Shown: piece by piece, positions 55,040 to 64,000 of the stretch
Numbering within the stretch: position 1 is the stretch's first letter
Layout: each line of letters begins with the position of its first letter
Assembly: GCA_024693135.1 (NCBI GenBank)
Contig: JAILLN010000003.1
Location: 1 to 64,000, forward strand
Reading direction: 5' to 3'
Origin: Lachnospiraceae bacterium
GTDB taxonomy: Bacteria > Bacillota > Clostridia > Lachnospirales > Lachnospiraceae
Length of the DNA: 64,000 nt
The notes under the pieces: generated by a model
What the model was told of the DNA's origin: nothing
What the model saw: the letters and a program-made list of their open reading frames with translations, nothing else
The model's database searches: none
Program-made: the position numbers and the translations under genes

Positions 55040-56380
55040 TCATTCCTCTCCGGTGTCCTGGGGCATCTCGATGAAGGAGTCTCCGATCACCTCGTGATGG
55101 CTGAGTATGACCGATACGATCACGGGCGTATTCCCGGAGTATACACCCTCAGGATAAGTAAACGCCACCTCCGCATCATAAACCCCCGCTCCAAGCTGGG
55201 CCACGCCGAGGCTCTGCGCCAGCCCGCTTAAGTCGATCCTTCCTGTGATCATGGCCGGATTGACCGCAGACAGGGTAGAAGCCAGGCCCCGGACCGAAAC
55301 CACAACCTGCTGAGTCCCTCCTCCGATCACCGCATTCATTCCTTCCGGCACATTATCGATTATGATATTGGATACCGGCACCTCCACGTTGATCATATCC
55401 AGCGCCTGGATCTCCACGGTAACATTCGAGATGGTATTATCGTCCATATTTGCAAAATCCACTCCCGCAGGAAGATAAAGCTCGATATCCACGGCAGCCG
55501 TAACATTGTTGTCCGCACCCGTAATATCTACTGCGGCCGCAGGAATTCCCACGCTGTCTACGCCGGAAAGAGCCGATGCGGGACCCTTCAGCATCACATT
55601 ATTGATGGTAGCGATCACATTTCCTGTCGCCGCATAGCCATCGGCGGGAATGCCGGTATATCCATAGATCACCGGCACCTCTTTATTATTCCAAATAGAG
55701 ATGGTCACGTTGGTATCCGTCCGGGAAAGCTCCAGGTCTGTGGTCGGTACGGAATTCCCGTTCTTATCATAGAATTCGATCTTTGACTCCGTGCGGATAT
55801 CCCTGGTTATGCCCTGTACGGAAACCCTTGCCACGGCACGGTCTATGATCTCTACCACGGACACCGGCCCGGACACCCGCACCAGATTATTGGCCACCAC
55901 AACATCGCCGATGGAGTATCCCTCCGATACCTCCCCCGTAATCTCCGGCTCGATCGTAAACTGCCTCTGGCCCAGATCCTCTACCGTGACCACTGCATAG
56001 GGTGTCCTGGGAGTCACGCTGGCGATCCGGTCCGCATAGCGGGTAGCCCGGACATTGATGGGCACGCGGCCGTCTGAATAATTGGCCAGATCGATGGATG
56101 CGATAAAATTATCCCTGGAAAGCTGGTCCAGAACAGCCCTTTCCGCACGGACGCTGACCGATACGGTCCTGCTGCTTTCCGCCACTTCAAAGGCTTTCTT
56201 TTCCTTTTCCATGATCTCTTCATTTTCCACATTGACCGGAATAGAAGTAAAGATCTGGGTCCGGACCGGGTTATCAATGCTGACCACCACGATCCAGATC
56301 AGAAGCCCCAAAACCAGCGCCAGGATTTTGAGCAACAGGTTATCCACCAGCTTATGGCCCAGCCGTTTCAGTATGCTCAT
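55040..56380 (-). CDS. cdaR: CdaR/YbbR-type regulator of c-di-AMP synthase
   Basis: 446 residues. Short cytoplasmic start, a membrane helix (about 12-35), then four YbbR-type beta domains outside the membrane (typical pairs V-S-V-R-A-E-R, I-N-V-R-A-T-R, V-S-V-Q-G-I) and an acidic tail. CdaR binds CdaA and tunes its activity. ATG overlaps the cdaA stop (ATGA). glmM, the usual third gene, is missing here; the next gene is HPr with its own promoter. Confidence 0.9.
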   Translation of the reverse strand: MSILKRLGHKLVDNLLLKILALVLGLLIWIVVVSIDNPVRTQIFTSIPVNVENEEIMEKEKKAFEVAESSRTVSVSVRAERAVLDQLSRDNFIASIDLANYSDGRVPINVRATRYADRIASVTPRTPYAVVTVEDLGQRQFTIEPEITGEVSEGYSIGDVVVANNLVRVSGPVSVVEIIDRAVARVSVQGITRDIRTESKIEFYDKNGNSVPTTDLELSRTDTNVTISIWNNKEVPVIYGYTGIPADGYAATGNVIATINNVMLKGPASALSGVDSVGIPAAAVDITGADNNVTAAVDIELYLPAGVDFANMDDNTISNVTVEIQALDMINVEVPVSNIIIDNVPEGMNAVIGGGTQQVVVSVRGLASTLSAVNPAMITGRIDLSGLAQSLGVAQLGAGVYDAEVAFTYPEGVYSGNTPVIVSVILSHHEVIGDSFIEMPQDTGEE

Positions 56381-57240
56381 TGCTTTGCCCTGCCTTTCCA
56401 GAGCAGAAGCTTCCGGTCTTCCACGGTCTTATTCTGGACGATCTCCAGCTGCTGCCTCAAAAACTCCGAATCCACATTGCTGTGGAGCCTGCCGCCTATT
56501 GCCACGGAAACCCTCCCGGTTTCCTCCGAGACAATGACCGTCAGCGAATCCGTCACTTCCGAAATCCCCACCCCTGCCCGGTGGCGGGTCCCAAGCTCCT
56601 TGGACAAAGCCATGTTATCCGAAAGCGGCAGATAGCAGGTAGCAGAGATGATGCGGTTCCCGCGGATGATCACCGCTCCGTCATGAAGCGGGGTATTGTG
56701 TTCAAAGATATTGATCAAAAGCTGGCTGGAAACCAGGGAATCCAGCTCAATCCCGGTACGCACAAATTCCGTAAGGGAGTCCTGCTGTGCCACCACAATG
56801 AGGGCGCCGGTCCTTACCCTGCTCATTTCATAGCTGGCTTTGATGATCTCGCTCACTGTCCTGTCGGAAAAACGCTCATCCACCGCGCTTCCGGGACGGA
56901 ATTGAAATAATGCGGAGATGAAATTCTTTCGGCCAAGCCGGTCAAGAGCCTTTCTCAGCTCAGGCTGGAAGGCCACCACAAATGCCATGATGGCAATATC
57001 AAAGATATGCTGTACGAGCCACAGGATCGTGGTCATCTGCATTACATAGGCAAGCAAAACAAAGAGGATGATAACAATCAGCCCCCTCATCAGCGACCAT
57101 GCCCTGGTATCTCTGATCCAGATCATCAGCTCATACAGCAGGAAGGCGATGATCAGGATCTCGATGAAGTCAATGAATGACATCTTCGGGATGGAATCCA
57201 GCGATATGTATTTTTCGATCAGCCCGAGCAGACGCTGCAT
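56377..57240 (-). CDS. cdaA: Diadenylate cyclase CdaA
   Basis: 287 residues. Three N-terminal membrane helices (to about 80), then a DAC domain: L-H-D-G-A-V-I-I-R-G (about 165-174, the D-G-A motif) and R-H-R-A-G-V-G-I (the R-H-R motif) near 197-204. Makes c-di-AMP from two ATP. Pairs with CdaR below; the breaking enzyme GdpP is at 38880. Confidence 0.95.
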   Translation of the reverse strand: MQRLLGLIEKYISLDSIPKMSFIDFIEILIIAFLLYELMIWIRDTRAWSLMRGLIVIILFVLLAYVMQMTTILWLVQHIFDIAIMAFVVAFQPELRKALDRLGRKNFISALFQFRPGSAVDERFSDRTVSEIIKASYEMSRVRTGALIVVAQQDSLTEFVRTGIELDSLVSSQLLINIFEHNTPLHDGAVIIRGNRIISATCYLPLSDNMALSKELGTRHRAGVGISEVTDSLTVIVSEETGRVSVAIGGRLHSNVDSEFLRQQLEIVQNKTVEDRKLLLWKGRAKQ

Positions 57241-57253
57241 TTCCTTGAGGCTC

Positions 57254-58192
57254 CTAATCCCTTATCTTTACCGGCTTTGAATTCTCCTCCCTTGTTTCCC
57301 TTGGTTGTATCGTATTCTTGGGAACAGCTTTCACATAGTAATAATATTCATCGTCCTCAAACTGCACCCGTTCCGTCCGGGTATAGTCTACGGAGAACAC
57401 AAAAAATCTCACCACGATCCCGATCAGCGCCGCAATGATATTTCCGAGAAAAAGCCCGGCCAGGTTGACCTTCACTCCCAGCACAGAGGATGTGACCACC
57501 ACAGCGATCATATCCACCAGGATGCCGCTTGCAAGCGCCACATCCCAGGAATGGGGGAAGGAGAAATGACGGATCAGGGAAACCACCACCAGGGCGGCCG
57601 TAAAGGACACAACCATGACCACCATTTCCTTATTATGCAGGATCCCGTCTACCACAAAGCGGAACCTGGCCACCGTGGTATCGTCCGCCATGCCCTGCAC
57701 CGTATCAGCGATCGAATTAATGTATTCCACCATATAATAGGCGATCACTCCGCAGGAAACCGAAAGAAATGAAAGTATAGTCCCCACAAGGCCGTATACA
57801 ATGGGCATAGCATAAGGAATGCCCATGGCAAAGGATACCGGGGTAAGGAGCACCGCAGGGGTATCCTTCGGGGAATACCGGTAATACAGCAGAAACATCA
57901 GGAAGAAAAGCGCTCCCATGACCACTGCGCATTCCAAGGAAAGGGCATAGGTATGCAGCACCACAAATACAGCAGAAAAAAACACGATCAGGTTTGCCGG
58001 AAGGAAGGAGCAGAGCAGCGATACGATCAGGACCACAGGCATGCTGTCCAGCCTCTTCATGTATCCCATCTTGCCATTGATCAGGACCAGCACGACAAAA
58101 CAGAGGGCAAATTTCAGCACCGCTGTAATATAGCCCTCATATCTGCTGTAAAAGATCCGGATATTCTCTTTGATTAAGATCAGATACTCCAT
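57254..58192 (-). CDS. Membrane protein of unknown function (cdaA-linked)
   Basis: 312 residues with about seven to eight hydrophobic helices, and a charged cytoplasmic tail from about 270 (Y-Y-Y-Y-V-K-A-V-P-K). No family I know. The position between a zinc-finger gene and cdaA, with 2- and 13-base gaps, shows a shared transcript. A transport or scaffold role with c-di-AMP synthesis is only a guess. Confidence 0.65.
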   Translation of the reverse strand: MEYLILIKENIRIFYSRYEGYITAVLKFALCFVVLVLINGKMGYMKRLDSMPVVLIVSLLCSFLPANLIVFFSAVFVVLHTYALSLECAVVMGALFFLMFLLYYRYSPKDTPAVLLTPVSFAMGIPYAMPIVYGLVGTILSFLSVSCGVIAYYMVEYINSIADTVQGMADDTTVARFRFVVDGILHNKEMVVMVVSFTAALVVVSLIRHFSFPHSWDVALASGILVDMIAVVVTSSVLGVKVNLAGLFLGNIIAALIGIVVRFFVFSVDYTRTERVQFEDDEYYYYVKAVPKNTIQPRETREENSKPVKIRD

Positions 58193-58194
58193 GT

Positions 58195-58602
58195 CTATCG
58201 ATGCTCGCTGTCTGCCATCTCCGACAGGATCCTCAATGCGTTATTATAGTCCTTCAGGCTCTTCCTTGCCCTGTCGTAGCGAAAAGAATATACAACATAA
58301 GAAATCAGGGCGAATGTGCCGACAAAAATGATATATGCCGTCACCAAAGTCCGCCCCGTCTCGATAAGATCCATGCTGTAGATCTCCTGCAGCAGCATAT
58401 CCACATTATAATAAATATACAGTCCACCCAGCAGGAAAAATGCAATCGTAGCCGAAACCGCAGACCTCACCACATGGAGAGTCACATAATCGCTTCGGAA
58501 AAAGTTGCAGATCCGGATGGCCTGCTTCCCCTCATTTGCTTCAAAAGAGGCCATACGGGTCATAAGCATGACCCTTCTGCCCCACAGGCCGGCTTTCTTC
58601 AC
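58195..58602 (-). CDS. Small two-helix membrane protein of unknown function
   Basis: 135 residues; basic start, then membrane helices at about 46-68 and 87-110 and a charged helix at the end (Y-D-R-A-R-K-S-L-K). No recognised family. Starts in the stop of the YvyF-like gene (ATGA) and ends two bases before the next gene, so it is cotranscribed with cdaA. Confidence 0.65.
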   Translation of the reverse strand: MKKAGLWGRRVMLMTRMASFEANEGKQAIRICNFFRSDYVTLHVVRSAVSATIAFFLLGGLYIYYNVDMLLQEIYSMDLIETGRTLVTAYIIFVGTFALISYVVYSFRYDRARKSLKDYNNALRILSEMADSEHR

Positions 58603-59006
58603 CGGTCAAGGAACCTCATCTTCGATCCGGCAGGCTCTTTTTTCTGGACAGGCGGAGGAGCGGTCGGTTTCCTAAAGGCATCATTAAAGCCACGGGTCAT
58701 TTCATTTTTGCAATTCTCACAGAACCGTCCCGATTTGATCAGGGCACCGCATTTTTCACAGGGAATGCCAATGGGGGAATCATCAGCAAAAACAAGCCTT
58801 TCCTCCCGGATCCACTGCTGGATCTGACCCATCTCCACCTCACATTCGGTGGAAACGGTCTTGATATCCGACCTGGGATTGTTGCGGACATATTCCTTCA
58901 CTTCCTCAAATTTTTTCTCCAGCTCTTCCTTGCAGTTCGGGCAGATGGGAATCCCGCCGATATAATTGAAAATCTTGCCGCATTTTCTGCAATTCTTTAC
59001 GTTCAT
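58599..59006 (-). CDS. YvyF-like flagellar-region zinc-finger protein
   Basis: 135 residues. N-terminal zinc finger N-C-R-K-C-G-K-I-F and C-P-N-C-K-E, then a helical domain with V-R-N-N-P-R-S-D-I-K-T-V-S (winged-helix-like), then C-E-K-C-G-A-L and C-E-N-C. This matches the TIGR03826/YvyF group of small proteins beside comF and flagellar genes in Bacilli and Clostridia, thought to act in flagellar control. Follows comFC after 23 bases. Confidence 0.78.
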   Translation of the reverse strand: MNVKNCRKCGKIFNYIGGIPICPNCKEELEKKFEEVKEYVRNNPRSDIKTVSTECEVEMGQIQQWIREERLVFADDSPIGIPCEKCGALIKSGRFCENCKNEMTRGFNDAFRKPTAPPPVQKKEPAGSKMRFLDR

Positions 59007-59029
59007 GTCTTACTTCCTTTCTTTTTTGA

Positions 59030-59782
59030 TCATGCTCTTTCCCTGCTCCGTTCTCCGGCAGGCACCCCTGCCATCCGGCCGGACGCAAGAGTAAGCGAAT
59101 AGACCCTCCGGACGCCGGCCTCTTTTAGGACGAAGGCGATCTCCTCCACTGTGCTGCCGGTAGTATATATATCGTCCACAAGGATAACTGTCTTTAATTT
59201 TACAACATCCGCACCTATTTTGAAAGCCCTTTTCAAATTTTTCCGACGCATGAGGCGGTTCAAGTCCTTTTGGGGAGCCGTATCCCGGATCCGGATCACT
59301 GCTTCGCTCTGCACGGGAATCCCAAGCCTTTTCCCGATCCCGTCTGCCAGAAGCTCTGCCTGGTTATATCCCCTTTTTCGCTTCTTTTCCCTGCTGACCG
59401 GAACAGGGACCAGCGCATCCGCATGCAGGGATGCGATCCAGGCTCCAAGCCGGCAGGCGATTTCTTTCGCATAATAATCCGCGTACTCTCTCCGTCCCCG
59501 GTATTTAAATCCTGCAATGGAGCTCCGCACCTCATCTGCATACACAAAAAGAGACGCTCCCCCGTCGATCATCCTCTTTCTTCTGGCGCAGTCAGGACAA
59601 TATTCCTCTTCCGGATCCGCCAGAGGCCTGCCGCAGAGCCGGCAGCCCATATCTCCCACATAAAGCCTTTTCTGCTTCAACCCGTCACGGCACCCTTTGC
59701 AGACCCGGTCTCCGCCGAAGGGAAGCACGCCGTCGCAAAAGGGGCATCTTCTCGGATACAGGATATCCTTAAGGATCTCCAT
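59030..59782 (-). CDS. comFC: ComF-family protein (ComFC, phosphoribosyltransferase-like)
   Basis: 250 residues from ATG 59782, overlapping the recD2 stop by 14 bases; a start 23 codons earlier is less likely. Double zinc finger (C-P-F-C, C-K-G-C, C-R-L-C-G, C-P-D-C), then a PRT domain with V-I-L-V-D-D-I-Y-T-T-G-S-T (PRPP loop). ComFC takes part in DNA uptake and recombination in competent bacteria. Confidence 0.88.
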   Translation of the reverse strand: MEILKDILYPRRCPFCDGVLPFGGDRVCKGCRDGLKQKRLYVGDMGCRLCGRPLADPEEEYCPDCARRKRMIDGGASLFVYADEVRSSIAGFKYRGRREYADYYAKEIACRLGAWIASLHADALVPVPVSREKKRKRGYNQAELLADGIGKRLGIPVQSEAVIRIRDTAPQKDLNRLMRRKNLKRAFKIGADVVKLKTVILVDDIYTTGSTVEEIAFVLKEAGVRRVYSLTLASGRMAGVPAGERSRERA

Positions 59783-61991
59783 CCACCCGGAGCAGTTCCC
59801 GGATCCTCTCCTTAAGTCCTGTATATCTTTTTTGTTCATCCGTATTTTCAATCATCTCCTCCACAGTCCTTTTCCGGCCCATGATCAGCACGCATTTTCT
59901 CGCTCTGGTCACCCCGGTATAGAGCAGGTTGCGGTTCTTCAACGCCCTCGGCACATCCAATACAGGGATGATCACCGCCGGATATTCGCTGCCCTGGGAT
60001 TTATGAATGGAAATGGCATAAGCCAGCTCCAGTTCATCCAGGCATTCTCCCTGGTAGGATGCCTGCCTGCCGTCATCAAATCTTACCGTCACCTCTCCAT
60101 TGCGGATCATCGAGACCACTCCCAGATCCCCGTTAAACACGCCCTTTCCCGTCTCCATCACAAAGCCCCCGGGGACAGTGACCTCCCATTCCAGCTCATA
60201 ATTATTCCGGACCTGCATCACCTTGTCCCCTTCCCGGAATAATATCTCTCCCCATTCCAGCTCCTGCTTTCCCATGGAGGGCGGGTTCAGCAGCTCCTGG
60301 AGCCTGCCGTTCAGGCTCTCCACCCCAAGGATTCCCTTTCGCATGGGAGCCATGACCTGGATATCCGCCCAATTGCATGACACATAAGGCGGCAGCTTAT
60401 TGAGGATCAGATACTGCAGTCCCTCTATGATCCTCTCCGGATCATCCCTGGCCAGGAAGAAAAAATCCTTGGATCCGTTATCCAGCCGGATTGCCTTCCC
60501 CTCACAGATATTATGGGCATTTTTTACGATATCTCCTGCCTCGGCCTGACGGTATATTTTGGTAAGGGTCACCACGCTGAACGCGCCCGAAGAGATCATG
60601 TCCCGTAATACCGAGCCCGGCCCCACCGACGGAAGCTGGTTTTCATCTCCGGACAGGATCAGCCTTGTACCGGGGATCAAAGCCCGGAGAAGTGCCCGGA
60701 AAAGGTAAATGTCTACCATGGACATCTCATCTACGATCAAAACATCCGTCTCCAGGGGATTCTCCTCATCATGCTCAAATCCTCCCCTCTGGTCTTGGGA
60801 AGCAGCCCGCAGTCCCAGCATCCGATGTATGGTCATCGCAGGAAATCCAGCTGCTTCTGACATCCGCTTGGCCGCTCTTCCCGTTGGTGCGGCAAGCTGG
60901 ATCGTCTCTCCCCGGGACATAAAATATTTCAATATCAGCTTGAGGGTCGTCGTCTTGCCGGTCCCGGGGCCTCCCGTAAGGATCATGACCCCATTGGAGA
61001 CCGCCTTCATCACTGCCTCTCTCTGCAGCTCCTCCAGGCTGATCCCTTCCCTCTTTTCGATATCCCGGATATCCTTTTCCAGGGCTTTGCGGTCCATGCC
61101 GCCATAAAGGTTCATCTCCATGAGGCGTCTGGCGCTTTCATCTTCCGCATGAAAAGCTCTGGCGGAATAAACCCTTGTTTCCCCGTCCTCTGCCTTCTGC
61201 CGTATTACGGCGTGTTCCACGCACAGGTTATCCAGCTGGACCGCGATCTCTTCCGTGGCTACAGACAGCAGCTCCTCTCCCCGCAAAACCAGCAGTTCCT
61301 CCGGAAGGCACAGATTCCCCTCTCCTTCTGCTTCCTTCAGCAGATACAGAAGGCCTGCCCTGATGCGGTATTCCGAATTCACCAGGATCCCCGCCTCCGA
61401 GGCGATCCGGTCTGCCGCCTTAAACCCGATGCCTTCGATGTCATCCACCAGCTGGTAGGGGTTTGTGCGGATCACCTCATAAAGTCCAGCTTCATATTTT
61501 TTGTATATTTTCTGGGATAAAGAATTAGATATGCCATATTGCTGAAGGAAGGAGAATGCCTGCCTGAACGCGGCCTTTTCTTCAAAGGATGCGGAAATCT
61601 CCATGGCTTTGTTGATGGTTATGCCCTTGATCTCCGAAAGCCGCTCCGGCTCCTCCTCGATGATCCGGTAGGAATCTTCTCCAAAGCGGTCTACGATCTT
61701 TCTTGCATACCCCTCCCGGATGCCCTTGACCGCCCCGGAAGCCAGATACCGGAAGATCGCCTCCCTGTCCTCCGGCTGAAAGATCTCCAGCGAATGGATC
61801 CGAAATTGTGTGCCATAGGTCGGATGATCCCGGTATTCCCCCTCAAAGATCACCTTCTCTCCCGGATCCAGCTCCGGCATGCAGCCCACTGCCCTTACGG
61901 TGCCGGAATCTTCCGTAATCAGATCCAGCACGGTATATCCGTCTGTATCTTCACGGTAAAGAATGGAATCGACCGTACCTGATATTTTCAA
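59769..61991 (-). CDS. recD2: RecD2-type ATP-dependent DNA helicase
   Basis: 740 residues. N-terminal OB-like region and helix-hairpin-helix domains (to about 290), then superfamily 1B motor with Walker A G-G-P-G-T-G-K-T-T near residue 345, D-E-M-S-M-V-D near 420, and motif VI near S-Q-G-S-E-Y-P-A-V-I. The size and the missing RecBC genes fit RecD2, not RecD. 5'-3' helicase in repair. Its ATG overlaps the flgJ-like stop (ATGA). Confidence 0.92.
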   Translation of the reverse strand: MKISGTVDSILYREDTDGYTVLDLITEDSGTVRAVGCMPELDPGEKVIFEGEYRDHPTYGTQFRIHSLEIFQPEDREAIFRYLASGAVKGIREGYARKIVDRFGEDSYRIIEEEPERLSEIKGITINKAMEISASFEEKAAFRQAFSFLQQYGISNSLSQKIYKKYEAGLYEVIRTNPYQLVDDIEGIGFKAADRIASEAGILVNSEYRIRAGLLYLLKEAEGEGNLCLPEELLVLRGEELLSVATEEIAVQLDNLCVEHAVIRQKAEDGETRVYSARAFHAEDESARRLMEMNLYGGMDRKALEKDIRDIEKREGISLEELQREAVMKAVSNGVMILTGGPGTGKTTTLKLILKYFMSRGETIQLAAPTGRAAKRMSEAAGFPAMTIHRMLGLRAASQDQRGGFEHDEENPLETDVLIVDEMSMVDIYLFRALLRALIPGTRLILSGDENQLPSVGPGSVLRDMISSGAFSVVTLTKIYRQAEAGDIVKNAHNICEGKAIRLDNGSKDFFFLARDDPERIIEGLQYLILNKLPPYVSCNWADIQVMAPMRKGILGVESLNGRLQELLNPPSMGKQELEWGEILFREGDKVMQVRNNYELEWEVTVPGGFVMETGKGVFNGDLGVVSMIRNGEVTVRFDDGRQASYQGECLDELELAYAISIHKSQGSEYPAVIIPVLDVPRALKNRNLLYTGVTRARKCVLIMGRKRTVEEMIENTDEQKRYTGLKERIRELLRVDGDP

Positions 61992-62401
61992 ATTTCTGAA
62001 CCTGCCCCCGGATCTGCATTTTCTGTCTGGTCCTTTGCCAGAACTTCTGAAGGACTCACGCCGCTGTAATTGCGCTTCATCTGCTCATAAAGCATCTGCG
62101 CCAGCCCCAGGCTCTGCTGGCCCACGGCCTCCTTTGCATACTCCTGTGTCAGGCTGTCCTTGAAATAGTCCACAAGCTGCTTATTGCTCCCGCTGTCCAG
62201 CACATTCTTCGGTACCGTCTTCTGCATTTCCTTAAACATCTGCTCCACGAAATAAGCCTCAAATTCCTTACAGGCTTCCATGAGCTGATCATCCTTGGAA
62301 TCCTTGCCGATCCCTCCGAGCCTGCCCTTCAGCTTGTCTGTGCCGGCTGAGCTTGCGGCACTGCCGGCCAGGCTGTTCAGATAAGAAGAATCAATATCCA
62401 T
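61988..62401 (-). CDS. flgJ: Rod-binding protein FlgJ-like (no muramidase domain)
   Basis: 137 residues. Rod-binding domain A-C-K-E-F-E-A-Y-F-V-E-Q-M-F-K-E-M (about 44-60) and a helix near 98-112. The C-terminal hydrolase part of proteobacterial FlgJ is absent, as usual in Firmicutes. Scaffold for rod assembly. Lies six bases after flgG. Confidence 0.85.
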   Translation of the reverse strand: MDIDSSYLNSLAGSAASSAGTDKLKGRLGGIGKDSKDDQLMEACKEFEAYFVEQMFKEMQKTVPKNVLDSGSNKQLVDYFKDSLTQEYAKEAVGQQSLGLAQMLYEQMKRNYSGVSPSEVLAKDQTENADPGAGSEI

Positions 62402-62407
62402 AGATCA

Positions 62408-63226
62408 TTACCTCTTCAGGCTGTTGGCTGTCTGCATCATTTCGTCCGTTGTGGTGATAGCTTTGGAGTTGATCTCATAAGCCCTCTGGGCCACGATCAG
62501 ATTAACCATCTCATCCGCGACCTGTACGTTGGAGCCCTCCAGGTATCCCTGGCGGATCACGGATTTATCCAGATTATTGTTGGTTGCCTCATTCATCACG
62601 GCACCGGAAGCGGCTGTGGGAAAATAAAGGCTGTCTCCCACCTTATCCAGTCCCTTCGGATTGAGGAACTGGAACATGCCGATGGTGGCCCCGGGGATGG
62701 GCTGGGGGTTATTATTCGCATCCGGATACATGAGATTTCCTTCAGCATCCACCGTGATCTTATTTGCGATATACTGGGTGCCGAGCCGGATGGGCTGCCC
62801 GTTCGTATTCAATACCGGATAGCCATCCGAATTAGACAGGGAGATGCCGTTTGCATCCAGATTGAAATTAAAGTCTCCGTTTCTGGTATAATAAGTCTGG
62901 CCATCACTGCTCCTTACGGCAAAGAAACCTTTTCCCTGCACGGCAAAAGCTGTGGTGCTTTCCGACTCCAGCAGGGATCCCTGGGTGAACTGAGAGGTGA
63001 TGGAAGCATTCCTGGTGCCCAGGCCCACCTGTGCGCTGATGGGCTTCTGCTCTCCATTGGCCGTCGTCGTCTTGGTCTGCAGGGTCTGGTACAGCAGGGA
63101 TTTGAATTCCACCGTCTCTGTCTTATATCCGGTAGTATTCACATTGGCCATATTGTTGGCGATGGTATCTACGTTATTCTGCTGCGCGATCATGCCGGAT
63201 GCGGCTGTCCATAAGGAACGTACCAT
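62408..63226 (-). CDS. flgG: Flagellar distal rod protein FlgG
   Basis: 272 residues. N-terminal D0 helix with N-N-M-A-N-V-N-T-T-G-Y-K, G-L-G-T region, F-A-V-Q-G-K-G-F-F, and C-terminal A-Q-R-A-Y-E-I-N-S-K-A-I-T-T-T-D-E-M. Length fits FlgG (about 260). In Bacillus the pair is flhO-flhP; here flgG-type comes after the flgF-like gene. Confidence 0.9.
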   Translation of the reverse strand: MVRSLWTAASGMIAQQNNVDTIANNMANVNTTGYKTETVEFKSLLYQTLQTKTTTANGEQKPISAQVGLGTRNASITSQFTQGSLLESESTTAFAVQGKGFFAVRSSDGQTYYTRNGDFNFNLDANGISLSNSDGYPVLNTNGQPIRLGTQYIANKITVDAEGNLMYPDANNNPQPIPGATIGMFQFLNPKGLDKVGDSLYFPTAASGAVMNEATNNNLDKSVIRQGYLEGSNVQVADEMVNLIVAQRAYEINSKAITTTDEMMQTANSLKR

Positions 63227-63259
63227 ATTTACACCATCCTTTCTATGCTCTGCCTGTTA

Positions 63260-64000
63260 CTATCTCAGGCGGCCTACGTCATTGACTGCTTTCTGCAGGG
63301 TGTCGTCCATAGTGGTGATGATCTTCTGATTCATCTCATAATGACGCTGGATAGAGATCATCGCCACCATCTCCGGCACGGCATCCACATTGGACTGCTC
63401 CAGATAGCCGGAGATCACCTGCGCCTGGGAAGGAACCTGCTCTGCCCCCTCCACGATGTCGTAAAGGTTCTCGCCGAATTTCTTGATATAATTATAATCG
63501 GCAAAATCCGTAACCCCCACCTGGGCTACAGGAGCCTGCCCGTTCCCCTGAAAGATATTGCCCTGACGGTCAATGGATGCCTCCTGGATCGGATCCAGCT
63601 GGATATGGTTTCCGTTGCTGTCCAGCACATAGTCCCCATCCTTTGTCACCAGCACCCCTTCCTTTGTCAGGGTGAAGGTGCCGTCCCTTGTATATTTCGT
63701 GGAGGTCGTCCCGGCCTTGTCTGTATACTCGATCATGAAGAAGCCCTTTGTGGAAAGCGCCATATCAAAGATATTTCCTGTCTCCCGGATGGATCCCTCC
63801 TGCCAGTCGGTGTAGGTTTCCCCGATCTTTACCCCGGGATTCATATTGCCCAGCCGGCGGGACAGGTACCATTCCGACGAATCCTTGATCTTTACCGCCA
63901 TGGCGTCCGCAAAGGTCTGGGATGTGGCTCCTTCCTTCTTATAACCCACGGTGGCGATGTTTGCCAGATTGTTGGTCATCGTGTCCATCCTGTGCTGTTC
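63260..64000 (-). CDS. Flagellar hook-basal body protein, FlgF/FlhO-like (5' end cut by window)
   Basis: At least 246 residues; the frame is open to the window end, so the first residues are missing. Visible: M-T-N-N-L-A-N-I-A-T-V-G-Y-K-K-E-G near the start, a D1 region, and C-terminal I-S-I-Q-R-H-Y-E-M-N-Q-K-I-I. A proximal rod or hook-basal body protein of the FlgF/FlgG group; proximal rod role by similarity to FlhO in Bacillus. The Met at 63988 is internal, not the real start. Confidence 0.85.
   Translation of the reverse strand, partial: EQHRMDTMTNNLANIATVGYKKEGATSQTFADAMAVKIKDSSEWYLSRRLGNMNPGVKIGETYTDWQEGSIRETGNIFDMALSTKGFFMIEYTDKAGTTSTKYTRDGTFTLTKEGVLVTKDGDYVLDSNGNHIQLDPIQEASIDRQGNIFQGNGQAPVAQVGVTDFADYNYIKKFGENLYDIVEGAEQVPSQAQVISGYLEQSNVDAVPEMVAMISIQRHYEMNQKIITTMDDTLQKAVNDVGRLR

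Overview
The window looks like a chromosomal segment of an anaerobic, flagellated, low-to-mid GC Gram-positive bacterium of the Clostridia, most likely Lachnospiraceae. The support is direct: strong Shine-Dalgarno sites, lipoprotein signals, MecA, DivIC, CdaA/CdaR/GdpP (c-di-AMP), a V-type ATPase, a group-B type [FeFe]-hydrogenase, ferredoxin, and flagellar rod genes. I cannot name a genus from sequence reading alone.

Layout. (1) 1-632: end of an integrated mobile element, with a MobC-like/DUF3847-like gene, tandem 11-bp repeats, a tRNA 3'-end-like att core and a terminator. (2) 778-17756: accessory region. Two giant secreted leucine-rich-repeat/Ig-like (BspA-type) paralogues carry the same promoter leader, with paired 17-bp sites spaced 21 bp apart. 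Between them lie a truncated response-regulator remnant, a 219-residue gene and a roughly 400-nt strongly structured RNA with an embedded tRNA-like fold. The second paralogue leads an apparent operon with an AraC-type response regulator, two solute-binding lipoproteins and a YesM-type histidine kinase. (3) 17802-27339: mixed small transcription units: lipoprotein, PfkB kinase, PAP2 phosphatase, PrsW-like protein, zinc-ribbon membrane protein, patatin, cytidylyltransferase-PEP mutase fusion, a small protein behind a long leader, and MecA.

(4) 27336-36445 (minus): complete V-type ATPase operon ending in a DUF402 gene; the K subunit keeps all Na+ ligands. (5) 36579-41735 (minus): ferredoxin, DUF1858, DnaB, L9, GdpP, ChbG-like deacetylase. 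(6) 41833-49186 (minus): hydrogenase, methyltransferase, RqcP, DivIC, TilS, Hpt, FtsH and an orphan gene. (7) 49271-54957: surface protein, endonuclease III, GT-C-like membrane protein, LeuA and HPr. (8) 55040-64000 (minus): tightly packed run from flagellar rod genes through recD2, comFC and a YvyF-like gene to cdaA-cdaR.

The most unusual parts are the structured RNA at 7018-7420 and the BspA/two-component locus, whose duplicated leader resembles an AraC-family half-site pair. A plausible reading, which is inference, is that the kinase and its two orphan binding proteins sense a glycan or peptide and the regulator activates the surface proteins. The lone PEP mutase fusion, the long leader at 25692-26003 and the altered PrsW active site are secondary points of interest.
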